Of a DNA stretch of 64,000 bases, positions 42,344 to 51,580 are shown in pieces. Where the stretch lies: contig NZ_QGDO01000002.1 of assembly GCF_003149185.1 (NCBI RefSeq), forward strand, positions 744,001 through 808,000, written 5' to 3'. A program made the position numbers and the translations under genes. This DNA is from Sediminitomix flava (GTDB lineage: Bacteria; Bacteroidota; Bacteroidia; Cytophagales; Flammeovirgaceae). Numbering within the stretch: the stretch's first letter is position 1; every line of letters begins with the position of its first letter. The notes beneath the pieces are model-generated. The model worked only from the letters and a program-made list of their open reading frames with translations, ran no database searches and had not been told where the DNA came from.

Positions 42344-43615
42344 CTATTTTTTCTCTTGATAACCAGTCCACATAATTTCGACAGCTCCGAAAAGCATCAT
42401 AAAGATTCCGATGTATACAACAGGTAGCCATGGATCTCTTACAAGCTCAACGACACTTAATTTAGACCAACGTCCATAATTGCTGTCGTAGCTTAACTGA
42501 TAGACATTCCATCCATCAACTTCTAAAGGATAATTGACCTCTATTCTTTCTTCTGACTGAGTTCCTTCATGAGTAAAGACTGTGACATCAGAAGCATATT
42601 TCTTAGGCTCTGGAGTTGTCATCACGAGAGAGAAATCGTTATTCAATCGCATAGCTTCATATTGTCTTCTGAAACTTCCACAACTTACCCAACCTTCTAC
42701 TTTTTCTCCTGTTGAAAGGTTTGTCACACTTACTTTTGCCGCAGGTGCAGCTCCTTCTTCATTTACAGGTTGGTAATTTCCTACAGAAACTCTTACTGAC
42801 TCGTATAAATAGTCTTCTACTTTAATTTCCCAACCAGCATGCTCATATTGATTTCCTTTTTCAATAATGACCATACTATTTTGACCTTCTACAAGTTTAC
42901 CTTCTTCGTTGTTCACAATGGCTAGTTTTGGAGTAAACTCTTCCATCAAGAAATTATTCAACTTGAAGGCAATTGGCATTTCTACAATTTGCCCTTTTTC
43001 ATTGTAAGCCCTCCACTCAGGTTGACCTTCGTAAAGATCCATGCTCAAACGCTGTAAATCGCCTGCTCCCATAGTTCCTGCTACAACAGCAATCCATAAA
43101 CCTAAGTGGTTAAGAATAAATCCGACATTCTTAAATCGGAAAGGGAAAATTCTATTGACAGTTGTAAACCCTAGTGTTGTGAGGAAAAACAACATTGTAA
43201 TCAGAAAAGTCCAGCTAGTCGTCATGTGCGAAAAGCCAAAAATATCTTTTTCCACTCCTTGTGTAAAGTTGGCTTGAGGAATTGTTCCCATAATCGAAAC
43301 CAACACAAGCAGTGCTACAATTGAGCTAATAGAAGCGGGTACCGAACGTAACCACTTGATAATTGGGTTAGTTTTAAATAAAATATGAATCAATATTGTC
43401 AGAACTGCAAAACCTCCCATCAATATCACATTAAACGGATATTTGAAAGCTTCGACTTCTTTTCCTATTGATATTTGTAATAACAATCCTGTCACTACTA
43501 ATCCGAAAGCAATTAAAAATGACTCTCTATATTCCCATGGAAATGCCCAAAGGGGTTTGACTACTTTTTCTTTTCGTATTTGATCTTCACCTAGCCTGTT
43601 TTTTACTGCGTTCAT
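42344..43615 (-). CDS. resB: ResB/Ccs1 cytochrome c biogenesis protein
   Basis: The 423-residue ResB family protein has four membrane helices, three near the N terminus (about 27-48, 62-80, 92-110, followed by a further helix around 130-150) and one at the C terminus (about 395-412). Between them is a large periplasmic domain containing NHLGLWIAVVAGTMGAGDLQRLSMDLYEGQ, YEHAGWEIKVEDYLYESVRVS and GWNVYQLSYDSNYGRWS. It partners CcsA. It precedes ccsA in the operon, and a structured spacer separates it from the porin gene. Confidence 0.9.
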   Translation of the reverse strand: MNAVKNRLGEDQIRKEKVVKPLWAFPWEYRESFLIAFGLVVTGLLLQISIGKEVEAFKYPFNVILMGGFAVLTILIHILFKTNPIIKWLRSVPASISSIVALLVLVSIMGTIPQANFTQGVEKDIFGFSHMTTSWTFLITMLFFLTTLGFTTVNRIFPFRFKNVGFILNHLGLWIAVVAGTMGAGDLQRLSMDLYEGQPEWRAYNEKGQIVEMPIAFKLNNFLMEEFTPKLAIVNNEEGKLVEGQNSMVIIEKGNQYEHAGWEIKVEDYLYESVRVSVGNYQPVNEEGAAPAAKVSVTNLSTGEKVEGWVSCGSFRRQYEAMRLNNDFSLVMTTPEPKKYASDVTVFTHEGTQSEERIEVNYPLEVDGWNVYQLSYDSNYGRWSKLSVVELVRDPWLPVVYIGIFMMLFGAVEIMWTGYQEKK

Positions 43616-43648
43616 AGTCTAGATTTTTTGTTTGGATAACTCTGAATT

Positions 43649-43680
43649 GTGACTCTTCTCCATATATGAAGAAGAGCCAC
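43649..43680 (-). other. Intercistronic hairpin between porin gene and resB
   Basis: A near-perfect inverted repeat (GTGACTCTTCTCCATATATGAAGAAGAGCCAC in two arms) lies in the porin-resB spacer. On the minus strand it lacks a T-tract, so it is more likely an RNA processing or stability element than a terminator for the operon. Confidence 0.5.
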
Positions 43681-43687
43681 TTTTATT

Positions 43688-44947
43688 TTATTTTTTGATG
43701 TGGAGTAAACTAGGTTTAATCACGACCATTGCCCATCCCCAATGATTTGTACTACTAGCCTCTGGCGTAGCTTTCAATGCAAGCATTTCATCTGATGCAT
43801 TCATCACAGAATAACCAGCTTGGAAAGTAATCGCATCTGAGAATTTGTATGAAGCTGTAAAGTCTAGTTCCGTACCTAAATTTGAATCTAGTACTTCACC
43901 TTCTTGCACAAGGTTTGCCATTGCACTAAAGAAATGTGCTCTCACACCTGTCGTAAATGCACCACTATTATATGCTGTCCCTACATAATAGTCACCTAAC
44001 CCTACATTGTTGGCATGATTACCTACATAAAAGTAATCCATCAAACCGTTGAATTTGTGGTTTGTACCATAAAATGGATTGAATGATCTATTTACACCAT
44101 CAGTAGCATCTTGGTCTGTACCTGACATTACCTCAGTACCAGCCAATACTTTAAACTTCCCTACTTTATAAGAAGCTTCTCCAGCTACATAGTAAGCATT
44201 CAACTCATTGTTAGCTCCATCTTTACCACCTTGGTAGTAATAAGCCGCATTTGCAGCAAAACCATCTTTGCTATAAGTCAATCTTGTACCGATAGTCTGG
44301 CTATAAGCAATTCCTAAATCTGCAGCAGTAGGGTCTACTTCAACTTCACTATACTCAATACCGTTATTCAAGAATAAAACACTTACGTTTAGATCACTGA
44401 AGCTTTTATTGAACCAAGCAAACTGCATTGCTTTGTAGTTGGTATTGTAGATTTCTCTCCCTAAAGTTTCACCGTCTGCATTGTACGCTGCTCCTGCATG
44501 AAATTTAAAATCTCCTTCGTATTTGAACAATGCCAAATCATGGCTACGTCCTTGCATTGCCCAATCTACGTTACCCAAAATACGAGAGTCGTCATACACC
44601 AATTCTTGACGTCCGATTTTCAAAGAGAATTTATCTGTAAACAGAATTTCTCCCCATGCTTCATGTACTCCCAATTGATTGTCATCTACCAATTGAGATT
44701 CATCACCCCAAGTTCTTACGTCTTGCATAGAGAAACCGAAACGCAGGTTTTGTTCTTTGTTCAGATAGTTCATATTGATTCTTGCACGCTGAGAAATGAA
44801 GCTTGCAGGGACATGATCTGAACTTACTGGAGCTTTGAAACCATCTCTGTATTCGTAACGAGCACGGAAATCTCCTGAAAGTTTAAATTCCTGTGCAAAA
44901 GTTGCTGTCGATACAAAAATTAGAAGTACCGCTAGTATCTTCTTCAT
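43688..44947 (-). CDS. Outer-membrane porin of the alginate-export/OprD-like type
   Basis: The 419-residue protein has a signal peptide (about 1-18, ending TFAQ) and an 18-ish strand barrel with the alternating pattern seen in alginate-export family porins: FKLSGDFRARYEYRDGF, SQRARINMNYLNKEQNLRFGFSMQDVRTWGDES, HEAWGEILFTDKFSLKIGRQELVYDDSRILGNVDWAMQGRSHDLALFKYE. The ending is YSVMNASDEML..WGWAMVVIKP. In this position, between nrfA and resB, it may be the entry route for nitrite or another anion; alginate export itself is unlikely. It is separated from nrfA by a terminator-like hairpin. Confidence 0.82.
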   Translation of the reverse strand: MKKILAVLLIFVSTATFAQEFKLSGDFRARYEYRDGFKAPVSSDHVPASFISQRARINMNYLNKEQNLRFGFSMQDVRTWGDESQLVDDNQLGVHEAWGEILFTDKFSLKIGRQELVYDDSRILGNVDWAMQGRSHDLALFKYEGDFKFHAGAAYNADGETLGREIYNTNYKAMQFAWFNKSFSDLNVSVLFLNNGIEYSEVEVDPTAADLGIAYSQTIGTRLTYSKDGFAANAAYYYQGGKDGANNELNAYYVAGEASYKVGKFKVLAGTEVMSGTDQDATDGVNRSFNPFYGTNHKFNGLMDYFYVGNHANNVGLGDYYVGTAYNSGAFTTGVRAHFFSAMANLVQEGEVLDSNLGTELDFTASYKFSDAITFQAGYSVMNASDEMLALKATPEASSTNHWGWAMVVIKPSLLHIKK

Positions 44948-44969
44948 AATATAAAAAGTCTTGAAAAGA

Positions 44970-44992
44970 CTGGCAGCTGATTAAACTGCCAG
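44970..44992 (-). terminator. Hairpin between nrfA and the porin gene
   Basis: A 7-bp stem (CTGGCAG/CTGCCAG) with a 9-nt loop is followed on the minus strand by TCTTTTC. It is a weak terminator or processing site within the cluster. Confidence 0.55.
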
Positions 44993-45041
44993 CTTTATTT
45001 GATTGTGAATATGTTGATGCGCTAACGTGATTGATTAGCTT

Positions 45042-46562
45042 TTAATTTTGATCGTCGTATTTACTTTCTCTCTCTTTTGCAGCCTCTAACCATTTTGGAA
45101 GAAGGTTCTTCTTGAAGTCTTCTTTTTCTTTGATTAGTTTTTCCATTGGAAGTCCGATGTACTCTTGTGCTTTTTCTTTTGTAGAGATATCTGGGTAAGG
45201 TACTTCTCCATCAAATCCTAGTTTGATCAGAAGTCTAGACAATTTCAGACGAGCATCAGCAGCTTTTACCAAACCTGTGCTTACAATTCTACCTACCTCA
45301 ACTGGTGCGTGGAATGAACCGCCGTGAGAAGCAGCCGAGAAATCCCATCTCCATTGTGCGTGACGAATGTCTTTAAGGATAGCTTTCATTTGAGCTTCAG
45401 AAGCACCTAAATCCCAAGCTTTTTTAGCCTCAATGTGTGCACGAACCAAAAGAATTTCTAACTCATCTCTTGTTTCTTTGATCTTGTCTTGACGCTCATA
45501 AACTTGCTTGATCAAGTCTCCTTCTGAATCTCTGTGACAAACTTGACAAGAGTTTGCAACGTTGTTAAGTGGAGATTGAATTTTGTGGTCTGTGAACTTC
45601 TGACCACCTTCTGTTTTGTAAGGCATGTGACAGTCTGCACAAGAAACACCTTTCTGACCATGAATACCTGTAAGGTGAAGTTCGTAGTCTGGGTGTTGTG
45701 TTTTGATCATTGGTGTACGGCTCAATTTATGTGTCCAATCCGAAAACTCTCTTTCATCGAAGTATGCTTCCATATCTTCGACAGACGTGCCGTTGTCCCA
45801 AGGGAAAGTCAGGTATGGAGTTCCTTCTTTACCTGGAAGGTTTTTATCGAAGTAGTACTCAACGTGACACTGCGCACAAACCAATGAACGCATTTCGTTA
45901 TGTGAAGCTTTTGAAATGTCTTTTCCTTGACGTTCAAATGCTTCAACCAAAGCAGGACGAGTGATTTTCAATGCCATTGTCTTCTCATCATGACAATCGG
46001 CACAACCAATAGGGTTTACGATTTCTTCACCGTGTCTTGCCCATTTTCCTTTATAATACTCCTCAACACCAAGCTCGTTCATCAATCTTGGAACATCTGG
46101 AGATTTACATGTCCAACAAGTAGCAGGCATTGGTCCGTCATGCTCGTGCTCTGGTCCACCTGTTCTCAATGTATTATGAATATCTTCTACAGCGTAAGTG
46201 TGTCCACGCCCTTGGTTATAGTCTTTAGAGAATCCGTACCCTGCCCAAAGAATAACCATACGAGGGTCTTCTTCCAACATATCAACCATAGCACCTCCAC
46301 CGTATTTTGAACGGAAAGTAGTATCTAAAGTCTCGTAATACGTTTCATATTCTCTTGGGTAATTTGCACCCCATTTTTCATTCCTTGGTTCTAAAGAATT
46401 GATTTCATGCTTGTGAATATTTCCAGCCAAAGCTGCTTCTACTCTTTTTTCAGAAACAGAAGAGGCTAACATTCCCAAAGCAAAGACGCCTCCTAGCGTT
46501 AGGAAAAATAAAAGCCAACCTAGGATAGGCTTTTTTGTGATAGATTCGTTTAAGTTCTTCAT
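45042..46562 (-). CDS. nrfA: Ammonia-forming pentahaem cytochrome c nitrite reductase
   Basis: This protein catalyses six-electron reduction of nitrite to ammonium in the periplasm. There are five haem sites: the catalytic CWTCK (Cys149, Cys152, axial Lys153) and four CxxCH motifs (CADCH, CAQCH, CADCH, CQVCH). Active-site residues typical of the family are visible: Arg in ALKITRPAL, Tyr in AQCHVEYYF, and His in TQHPDYELHL. The N terminus has a signal-anchor (about 13-34). It is 34 bp downstream of nrfH, its membrane electron donor. The 506-residue length is normal. Confidence 0.98.
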   Translation of the reverse strand: MKNLNESITKKPILGWLLFFLTLGGVFALGMLASSVSEKRVEAALAGNIHKHEINSLEPRNEKWGANYPREYETYYETLDTTFRSKYGGGAMVDMLEEDPRMVILWAGYGFSKDYNQGRGHTYAVEDIHNTLRTGGPEHEHDGPMPATCWTCKSPDVPRLMNELGVEEYYKGKWARHGEEIVNPIGCADCHDEKTMALKITRPALVEAFERQGKDISKASHNEMRSLVCAQCHVEYYFDKNLPGKEGTPYLTFPWDNGTSVEDMEAYFDEREFSDWTHKLSRTPMIKTQHPDYELHLTGIHGQKGVSCADCHMPYKTEGGQKFTDHKIQSPLNNVANSCQVCHRDSEGDLIKQVYERQDKIKETRDELEILLVRAHIEAKKAWDLGASEAQMKAILKDIRHAQWRWDFSAASHGGSFHAPVEVGRIVSTGLVKAADARLKLSRLLIKLGFDGEVPYPDISTKEKAQEYIGLPMEKLIKEKEDFKKNLLPKWLEAAKERESKYDDQN

Positions 46563-46596
46563 TTTTTAATGTGTTTAGTCTGGTAGGAAATCACTG

Positions 46597-47196
46597 CTAT
46601 TCGTTTGATGTTGATGGCTTCATAGCAGCCTTTAACCATTTTGGAGTCGGGCTATCCAATAAAGGAGCACTCACTCCTGCAGGCGTTGACGATTTACTTT
46701 TTACACGACCGTGAGGAACTTCTCTGTGGCACTCCCAACATAGTTTTCCTTCGCCATGTGCTCTTTTGGCTACATCAACTCCCATTGTAGAAACAGCCTC
46801 GTTCTGATGTGTATGGCAGCGTTGGCAATTGGCTTGAACAACATCTTGACCTGCTTCATGCATGCGAATCACCTGTGGTTCTAAACCCAGTGTAAACATA
46901 GAAGAGTGATAGAGACCATCTTTTGCCTTGAAGAAGTATTTAGAAAATACATTGTCTTGCGGAACGTGACAGTCGTTACATGTAGCTGCATTTTTGTGCG
47001 AACTATGTTGCCAAGTAGCATACTCTGGAGCCATTAGGTGACAGTTGATACACGCTTTCGGATCATCTGAGATATAAGACCAAGCTCTAGAGATATAGAA
47101 GGTGTAGCCTCCTAAACCTGCAATACACCCTAACGCTAAGATTACTGGCAGCCTCCATCTCGGAGGTGGAATGAAAAATAAAATTATTCGGCTCAT
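46597..47196 (-). CDS. nrfH: Tetrahaem quinol dehydrogenase subunit NrfH
   Basis: This 199-residue NapC/NirT-family protein oxidises menaquinol and passes electrons to NrfA. It has one N-terminal membrane helix (about 14-34) and four haem motifs, CINCH, CNDCH, CQRCH and CWECH. The first is followed by LMAPEYATWQHSSHK, as in NrfH where a methionine in this region ligates the first haem. The Ser/Pro-rich C-terminal tail is slightly longer than usual. It is the first gene of the nrf cluster and has a long upstream region with candidate operators. Confidence 0.97.
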   Translation of the reverse strand: MSRIILFFIPPPRWRLPVILALGCIAGLGGYTFYISRAWSYISDDPKACINCHLMAPEYATWQHSSHKNAATCNDCHVPQDNVFSKYFFKAKDGLYHSSMFTLGLEPQVIRMHEAGQDVVQANCQRCHTHQNEAVSTMGVDVAKRAHGEGKLCWECHREVPHGRVKSKSSTPAGVSAPLLDSPTPKWLKAAMKPSTSNE

Positions 47197-47214
47197 AACT
47201 TTTCGATTAGCGAT

Positions 47215-47236
47215 TAAAAGATGCGATTATCTTTTA
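47215..47236 (-). promoter_or_regulatory. Candidate NsrR/Rrf2-type operator upstream of nrfH
   Basis: The inverted repeat TAAAAGAT-N6-ATCTTTTA contains AAGATGCGATTATCTT, close to the half-site AAGATGC known for E. coli NsrR. It lies about 20-40 bp ahead of nrfH, and an Rrf2 regulator gene with three cysteines is next upstream. The link is inferred. Confidence 0.45.
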
Positions 47237-47295
47237 TTAGACAAATGTTAATAATGAGAGCCAAATAAACCGCAACTTCCATCACCAGTCTTCAA

Positions 47296-47307
47296 TGACA
47301 AAAGTCA
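47296..47307. promoter_or_regulatory. Candidate Crp/Fnr-type operator
   Basis: The perfect palindrome TGAC-AAAA-GTCA sits about 100 bp upstream of nrfH. Its shape resembles sites of the Crp/Fnr superfamily (TTGAC/TTGAT half sites with four spacer bases), which commonly control anaerobic respiration genes. Confidence 0.35.
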
Positions 47308-47611
47308 CGGGTAAATAATTGAGAGGATTGAAAAAAAATAAAGACGTAACAACTACGCTTATTAACACTTGATTTACAGAACATTACTTTAGTTAAGGAC
47401 ATAGAATCCCAGCTATACAATCGAAGTTTAACAACTTACACATTGTATATTTTTCGCTCCATAAATGTTAATTCTTTCTAACAATTAAAACATTTAATGT
47501 AAATCTGTGGTGGTTAGATTATAAATAAATGTTTTGAAAAAGTTGATAGATAAAGTTAAAAGAGGTGATATATTATTTCGATACTTTTCTAAAGTATTCG
47601 TTTCACACAGC

Positions 47612-48043
47612 TTATAAATGCAAATAAGACGCTCCAGTACCAATTCCTTGACTAAGGTCTGAAATAGAAGTCGTATTTAACATTCGGATATAATCTTCTT
47701 TGATAGTTTTAAAGTGAGAATGCAATGGACAAGGATGTTCATCTGAGCAAAAATCAAAGCCCAGACCACAACTGGTTAAAATATGATCTCCTTCCAATGA
47801 AGTTACAATCTCTAAAAGTTTTACTTGCTGTTGAGACTCGTCTAAATAAAATCCCCCCTTCGGTCCTTTGGTCGAATTGATCAACCCCCGTCTGCTTAAA
47901 TTTTGGAGTATTTTCCCAGTAAAGGCTTCAGGACTTTGAATTTCTTCTGCAATTGCTTTCACCCCTACTTTATGATTTTGAATACTCTCAATGCACACAT
48001 ATATCATAGCCCTGATGGCATATGTGCAAGTCTTAGATAACAT
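47612..48043 (-). CDS. Rrf2-family regulator with three-cysteine cluster motif (NsrR/IscR-like)
   Basis: The 143-residue protein has an Rrf2 winged helix (TYAIRAMIYVCIE, AIAEEIQSPEAFTGKILQNLSRRGLINSTKGPKGGFYL) and a cysteine motif counted as Cys-x6-Cys-x5-Cys (TSCGLGFDFCSDEHPCPLH), the place where IscR and NsrR bind an iron-sulfur cluster. This suggests sensing of nitric oxide or redox state. I start it at the ATG; a GTG one codon earlier is also open. It lies directly upstream of the nrf genes in the same orientation, so nrf control is the simplest reading. Confidence 0.9.
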   Translation of the reverse strand: MLSKTCTYAIRAMIYVCIESIQNHKVGVKAIAEEIQSPEAFTGKILQNLSRRGLINSTKGPKGGFYLDESQQQVKLLEIVTSLEGDHILTSCGLGFDFCSDEHPCPLHSHFKTIKEDYIRMLNTTSISDLSQGIGTGASYLHL

Positions 48044-48250
48044 CACGCTTGTAAGGTTAAATGATAGGCTTTACCCCAATAGAATAGTTAATACTGAACT
48101 ATAAAGTTACAATATAAAATTGATAGAATTATTTTTTTGAAAAGTTACAGACTTTTAGTTTTTCTAAAGATGTTGCTCATCATTTGTTAAGTATGATTGA
48201 TTATCCATATTTCATTTACATTAATATGACATATGTCACAAAAAAGAAAG

Positions 48251-48276
48251 AAGCCCGAATCGAGTGATTCGGGCTT
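48251..48276 (-). terminator. Intrinsic terminator of acnB
   Basis: An 11-bp perfect stem (AAGCCCGAATC/GATTCGGGCTT) with loop of 4 is followed on the minus strand by CTTTCTTTTTT. Confidence 0.9.
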
Positions 48277-48303
48277 CAAATATATTTTAGCTCATCGAAA
48301 TGA

Positions 48304-51081
48304 TTACTTCATTAGCAATTTGCTTGACGGCTTAAACTTAGTCAAGTTAATACCTTCAACTGCTGCTTCATACTCTTCTAGGTTAGGAGTTCTACCCAAG
48401 ATTGTAGAAAGCACTACTACTGGAGTAGATGAAAGTAAAGACTCTCCTTTTTTCTCAGATGAATCTTTTACAACTCTACCTTGGAATAGACGCGTAGAAG
48501 TAGCCATCACAGTGTCACCTGGTTCAGCTTTTTCTTGGTTACCCATACAAAGGTTACAACCAGGACGCTCTAGATACAACATGTTTTCGTATTTCGTACG
48601 AGCTGCATTTTTAGGTGCATCATCATCAAATTCGAAACCTGAGTATTTTTGCAATACTTCCCAATCGCCTTCTTCTTTCAACTCATCTACGATATTATAA
48701 GTCGGAGGAGCAACTACTAGCGGAGCTTTAAACTCTACTTTTCCTTGTTGTGCTTCAATGTTTTTCAACATTTGAGCAAGAATCTTCATATCTCCTTTAT
48801 GAACCATACAAGATCCTACGAATCCTAAATCAACTTTTCTGTCTCCACCGTAGTAAGAAAGAGGTCTGATTGTATCGTGTGTATAACGCTTAGAAACATC
48901 TTCGTTATAAACATCTGGATCGGCGATCATTGGCTCAACAATTTGATCTAGATCTACCTCAACTTCAGCATAGTATTTTGCGTCAGCATCTGGAGTCAAT
49001 GCAGGTTTAGCACCTGTCTTGATCTCTTCAATTCTCTTGTTCGCTTTATCAACTAATCCTTGAAGAACTTGCTTTTCGTTGTCCATTCCCTTCTCAATCA
49101 TGATCTGGATTCTAGACTTAGCAATCTCTAAAGATTCGATTAGTGTCTCATCTTCTGAAATACAGATAGAAGCTTTCGCTTTCATTTCTGCAGTCCAGTC
49201 AGTGAATGTAAATGCTTGGTCAGCCGTTAGTGTTCCAATGTGTACCTCGATAACTCTACCTTGGAATACATTGTCTCCACCAAATTGCTTCAACATTTGT
49301 TGTTGCGTGGCATGAACTACATCACGGAAATCCATGTAAGGCTTCATACTTCCTTTGAAAGTAACTTTCACAGACTCAGGAATTGGCATTGTAGCTTCAC
49401 CTGTAGCAAGTGCCAAAGCAACTGTACCAGAGTCAGCACCAAAGGCAACACCTTTAGACATTCTTGTGTGAGAGTCACCTCCAATCGTGATATCCCAATC
49501 ACTTACCGTAATGTCATTCAATACTTTATGAATAACGTCAGTCATTGAATGATACACATGTTTAGGGTCACGAGCAGTGATCAAACCGAAGTCGTTCATG
49601 AACTTCATCAACTTAGGAATGTTCGCTTGCGCTTTTGAATCCCAAACTGAAGCTGTGTGACATCCTGATTGGTAAGCACCATCTACCACTGGAGAAATAA
49701 CTGTAGCAGCCATTGACTCCAATTCTTGAGCAGTCATCAGACCTGTAGTATCTTGAGAACCTACAATGTCAACTTTTACACGAACATCAGAACCTGTATG
49801 TAGTGTTTTACCTGGAGTAGCACCTACAACATTTCTGTTGAAGATCTTTTCTACAGCCGTCAAACCTTGACCTTCATGAGAAATCTCTTTTGAAGGAGCA
49901 AAAACTACAGGAGCTTCAACGCCCAATGTTTCGGCAGCAAAAGTTTGAAGTTTCTTACCAAATACAACAGCGTAAGAACCTCCAGCTTTAATGAACTCCA
50001 CTTTTTGTGGTGTCAATGAAGCTGAAATGTCCATCAACTCTTTATCTCCGTTGTATAGTTTTTTCTCTTTTGTATTGATGGTTAAAACAGTACCTGTTTC
50101 AACTGAATAAGCTTGTTCTAAAACTGGCTCGCCTGCTTCGTCAAGAACTGTGTTCCCTTCAGCATCTTTTTTCTTCACCCAGTTTTTAAGGTCAATCCCA
50201 ATACCTCCTGTTACACCTACTGTAGTCAAGAAGATTGGAGAAATACCGTTTGTACCCGCAATGATTGGAGCAATATTAATAAACGGCACATAAGGACTTG
50301 CTTGAATACCTGTCCATAATGCCACGTTATTTACACCTGACATTCTTGATGATCCCACACCCATTGTACCTTTCTCAGCGATCAACATCACACGCTTGTC
50401 TGGGTGTTGTGCTTTCAAGTCAGAAAGTGCTTGTTGCATTTCTTTGTTGTGCTCAAAGATACATTGTCCGTGTAGTTCACGGTCTGATCTTGAGTGAGCA
50501 TCTGCACCTGGCGAAAGTAAATCTGTAGAGATATCTCCCTCACCAGCTATAAACGTAACAATTTTGATTTCTTCATCTACTTCTGGAAGTTCAGTGAAGA
50601 ACTCTGCCTTAGCATAACTTTCTAATAAGTCTTTTGCTACTGTATTTCCAGCTTCGTATGCTTCTTTTAAACGATTTGTATCTGCATCGTAAAGGAATAC
50701 TTGAGTTTTCAATACTTTAGCTGCCTCTGCTGCTATTGCGGCATCAGTTCCTAAAGCCAAATCAAGTAGAACCTCAATAGAAGGTCCACCTTTCATGTGT
50801 GACAACAATTCAAAAGCGAACGTAGGAGTGATCTCTTCTACAACAGACTCACCAAGAATAATTTCTTTTAAGAATTTTGCCTTTACACCAGCAGCACTTG
50901 TAGTACCAGGTAAGGTATTGTAAATAAAGAAATTGAGAGAATCTTTACGGTGTTCGTTTGCTGAATCTTTGATCTGCGCTATAATCTCGCTAAGTAATTC
51001 TGCTCCATCGATCGGCTTCGGGTGAAGACCTTGTGCTTTACGCTCTTCGATCTCCTTGATGTAATCGTTATAAGTGTTCAT
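48304..51081 (-). CDS. acnB: Bifunctional aconitate hydratase 2 / 2-methylisocitrate dehydratase
   Basis: This 925-residue AcnB-type aconitase performs citrate-isocitrate interconversion in the TCA cycle and can hydrate 2-methylaconitate. The N-terminal HEAT-like and swivel domains (MNTYNDYIKEIEERKAQGLHPKP, GVGSSRMSGVNNVALW) precede the catalytic core (VDIVGSQDTTGLMTAQELE, ITIGGDSHTRMSKGVAFGADSG). The 4Fe-4S cysteines are one in GFVGSCMVHKGD and Cys842 and Cys845 in ERPGCNLCMGNQ. It is a monocistronic gene with a long upstream region and a clear terminator. Confidence 0.98.
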   Translation of the reverse strand: MNTYNDYIKEIEERKAQGLHPKPIDGAELLSEIIAQIKDSANEHRKDSLNFFIYNTLPGTTSAAGVKAKFLKEIILGESVVEEITPTFAFELLSHMKGGPSIEVLLDLALGTDAAIAAEAAKVLKTQVFLYDADTNRLKEAYEAGNTVAKDLLESYAKAEFFTELPEVDEEIKIVTFIAGEGDISTDLLSPGADAHSRSDRELHGQCIFEHNKEMQQALSDLKAQHPDKRVMLIAEKGTMGVGSSRMSGVNNVALWTGIQASPYVPFINIAPIIAGTNGISPIFLTTVGVTGGIGIDLKNWVKKKDAEGNTVLDEAGEPVLEQAYSVETGTVLTINTKEKKLYNGDKELMDISASLTPQKVEFIKAGGSYAVVFGKKLQTFAAETLGVEAPVVFAPSKEISHEGQGLTAVEKIFNRNVVGATPGKTLHTGSDVRVKVDIVGSQDTTGLMTAQELESMAATVISPVVDGAYQSGCHTASVWDSKAQANIPKLMKFMNDFGLITARDPKHVYHSMTDVIHKVLNDITVSDWDITIGGDSHTRMSKGVAFGADSGTVALALATGEATMPIPESVKVTFKGSMKPYMDFRDVVHATQQQMLKQFGGDNVFQGRVIEVHIGTLTADQAFTFTDWTAEMKAKASICISEDETLIESLEIAKSRIQIMIEKGMDNEKQVLQGLVDKANKRIEEIKTGAKPALTPDADAKYYAEVEVDLDQIVEPMIADPDVYNEDVSKRYTHDTIRPLSYYGGDRKVDLGFVGSCMVHKGDMKILAQMLKNIEAQQGKVEFKAPLVVAPPTYNIVDELKEEGDWEVLQKYSGFEFDDDAPKNAARTKYENMLYLERPGCNLCMGNQEKAEPGDTVMATSTRLFQGRVVKDSSEKKGESLLSSTPVVVLSTILGRTPNLEEYEAAVEGINLTKFKPSSKLLMK

Positions 51082-51580
51082 AAAAAGCTTATGGTTGTAT
51101 ATGCTGTTCTTGATAGTTAATCAATTAAATCTCTATTATTTTCGCTATTTATATAAAAATATTAACATTTCAGTATTGATTTTCAAAAAAAAGAATAATT
51201 CTAAATAATTTTTCTTGATAAATCTTCAAATGTGATAGCCTCTAAATCTATCCTATTATTCTTATTCCACCTTATATAACAGGATTTAATTGAGAATTGT
51301 TATAATTCTATTTATTTCTACTACCCGTTTCATCTCTTCATAGCCAATGTTTATCTCGCCTTTTAATTCACTTATCGAAAATAAGATTGCGTTCACCTAA
51401 TACAACAGCATCTCTAGGATATCTTCTCTACATTAGATTTATAGCTTAATTCACCTATCAAGATATTAAGCAGGATATTTAAGGATTATTTGGTTTAATT
51501 GTTACAATGAGAGCTCACTCGATTCGAGATGAGTTCTTTTGTTTTAAAAGGTTTATACTTTTAAAATCCCCTTTTATCCA
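51082..51580. other. Long intergenic region, possible small RNA
   Basis: About 500 bp between divergent genes. No open frame looks coding. A terminator-like hairpin lies at 51511-51545 on the plus strand although no plus-strand gene precedes it within 500 bp, so a short untranslated transcript may end there. Confidence 0.4.
51511..51545 (+). terminator. Orphan terminator-like hairpin
   Basis: GAGCTCA-CTCG pairs with CGAG-a-TGAGTTC (11 pairs, one bulged A, 3-nt loop), followed by TTTTGTTTT. There is no upstream plus-strand gene; it lies 36 bp before a small lipoprotein gene. Confidence 0.55.

Larger units (their letters stand above)
47197..47611. other. nrf promoter region
   Basis: About 415 bp between the nrfH start and the end of the Rrf2 gene holds the two candidate operators listed separately and a weak hairpin (ATACTTT/AAAGTAT) just after the Rrf2 stop. 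No credible gene is present. Confidence 0.55.

Noticed and set aside
43688-44947. Alginate biosynthesis or export role for the porin
   Set aside because: No alginate genes are present; the family name reflects the fold, and the neighbours are nitrite reductase and cytochrome assembly genes.
48233-48700. 155-codon plus-strand frame opposite the acnB 3' end
   Set aside because: Its first part reads through the acnB terminator hairpin and the rest is antisense to a well-supported gene.
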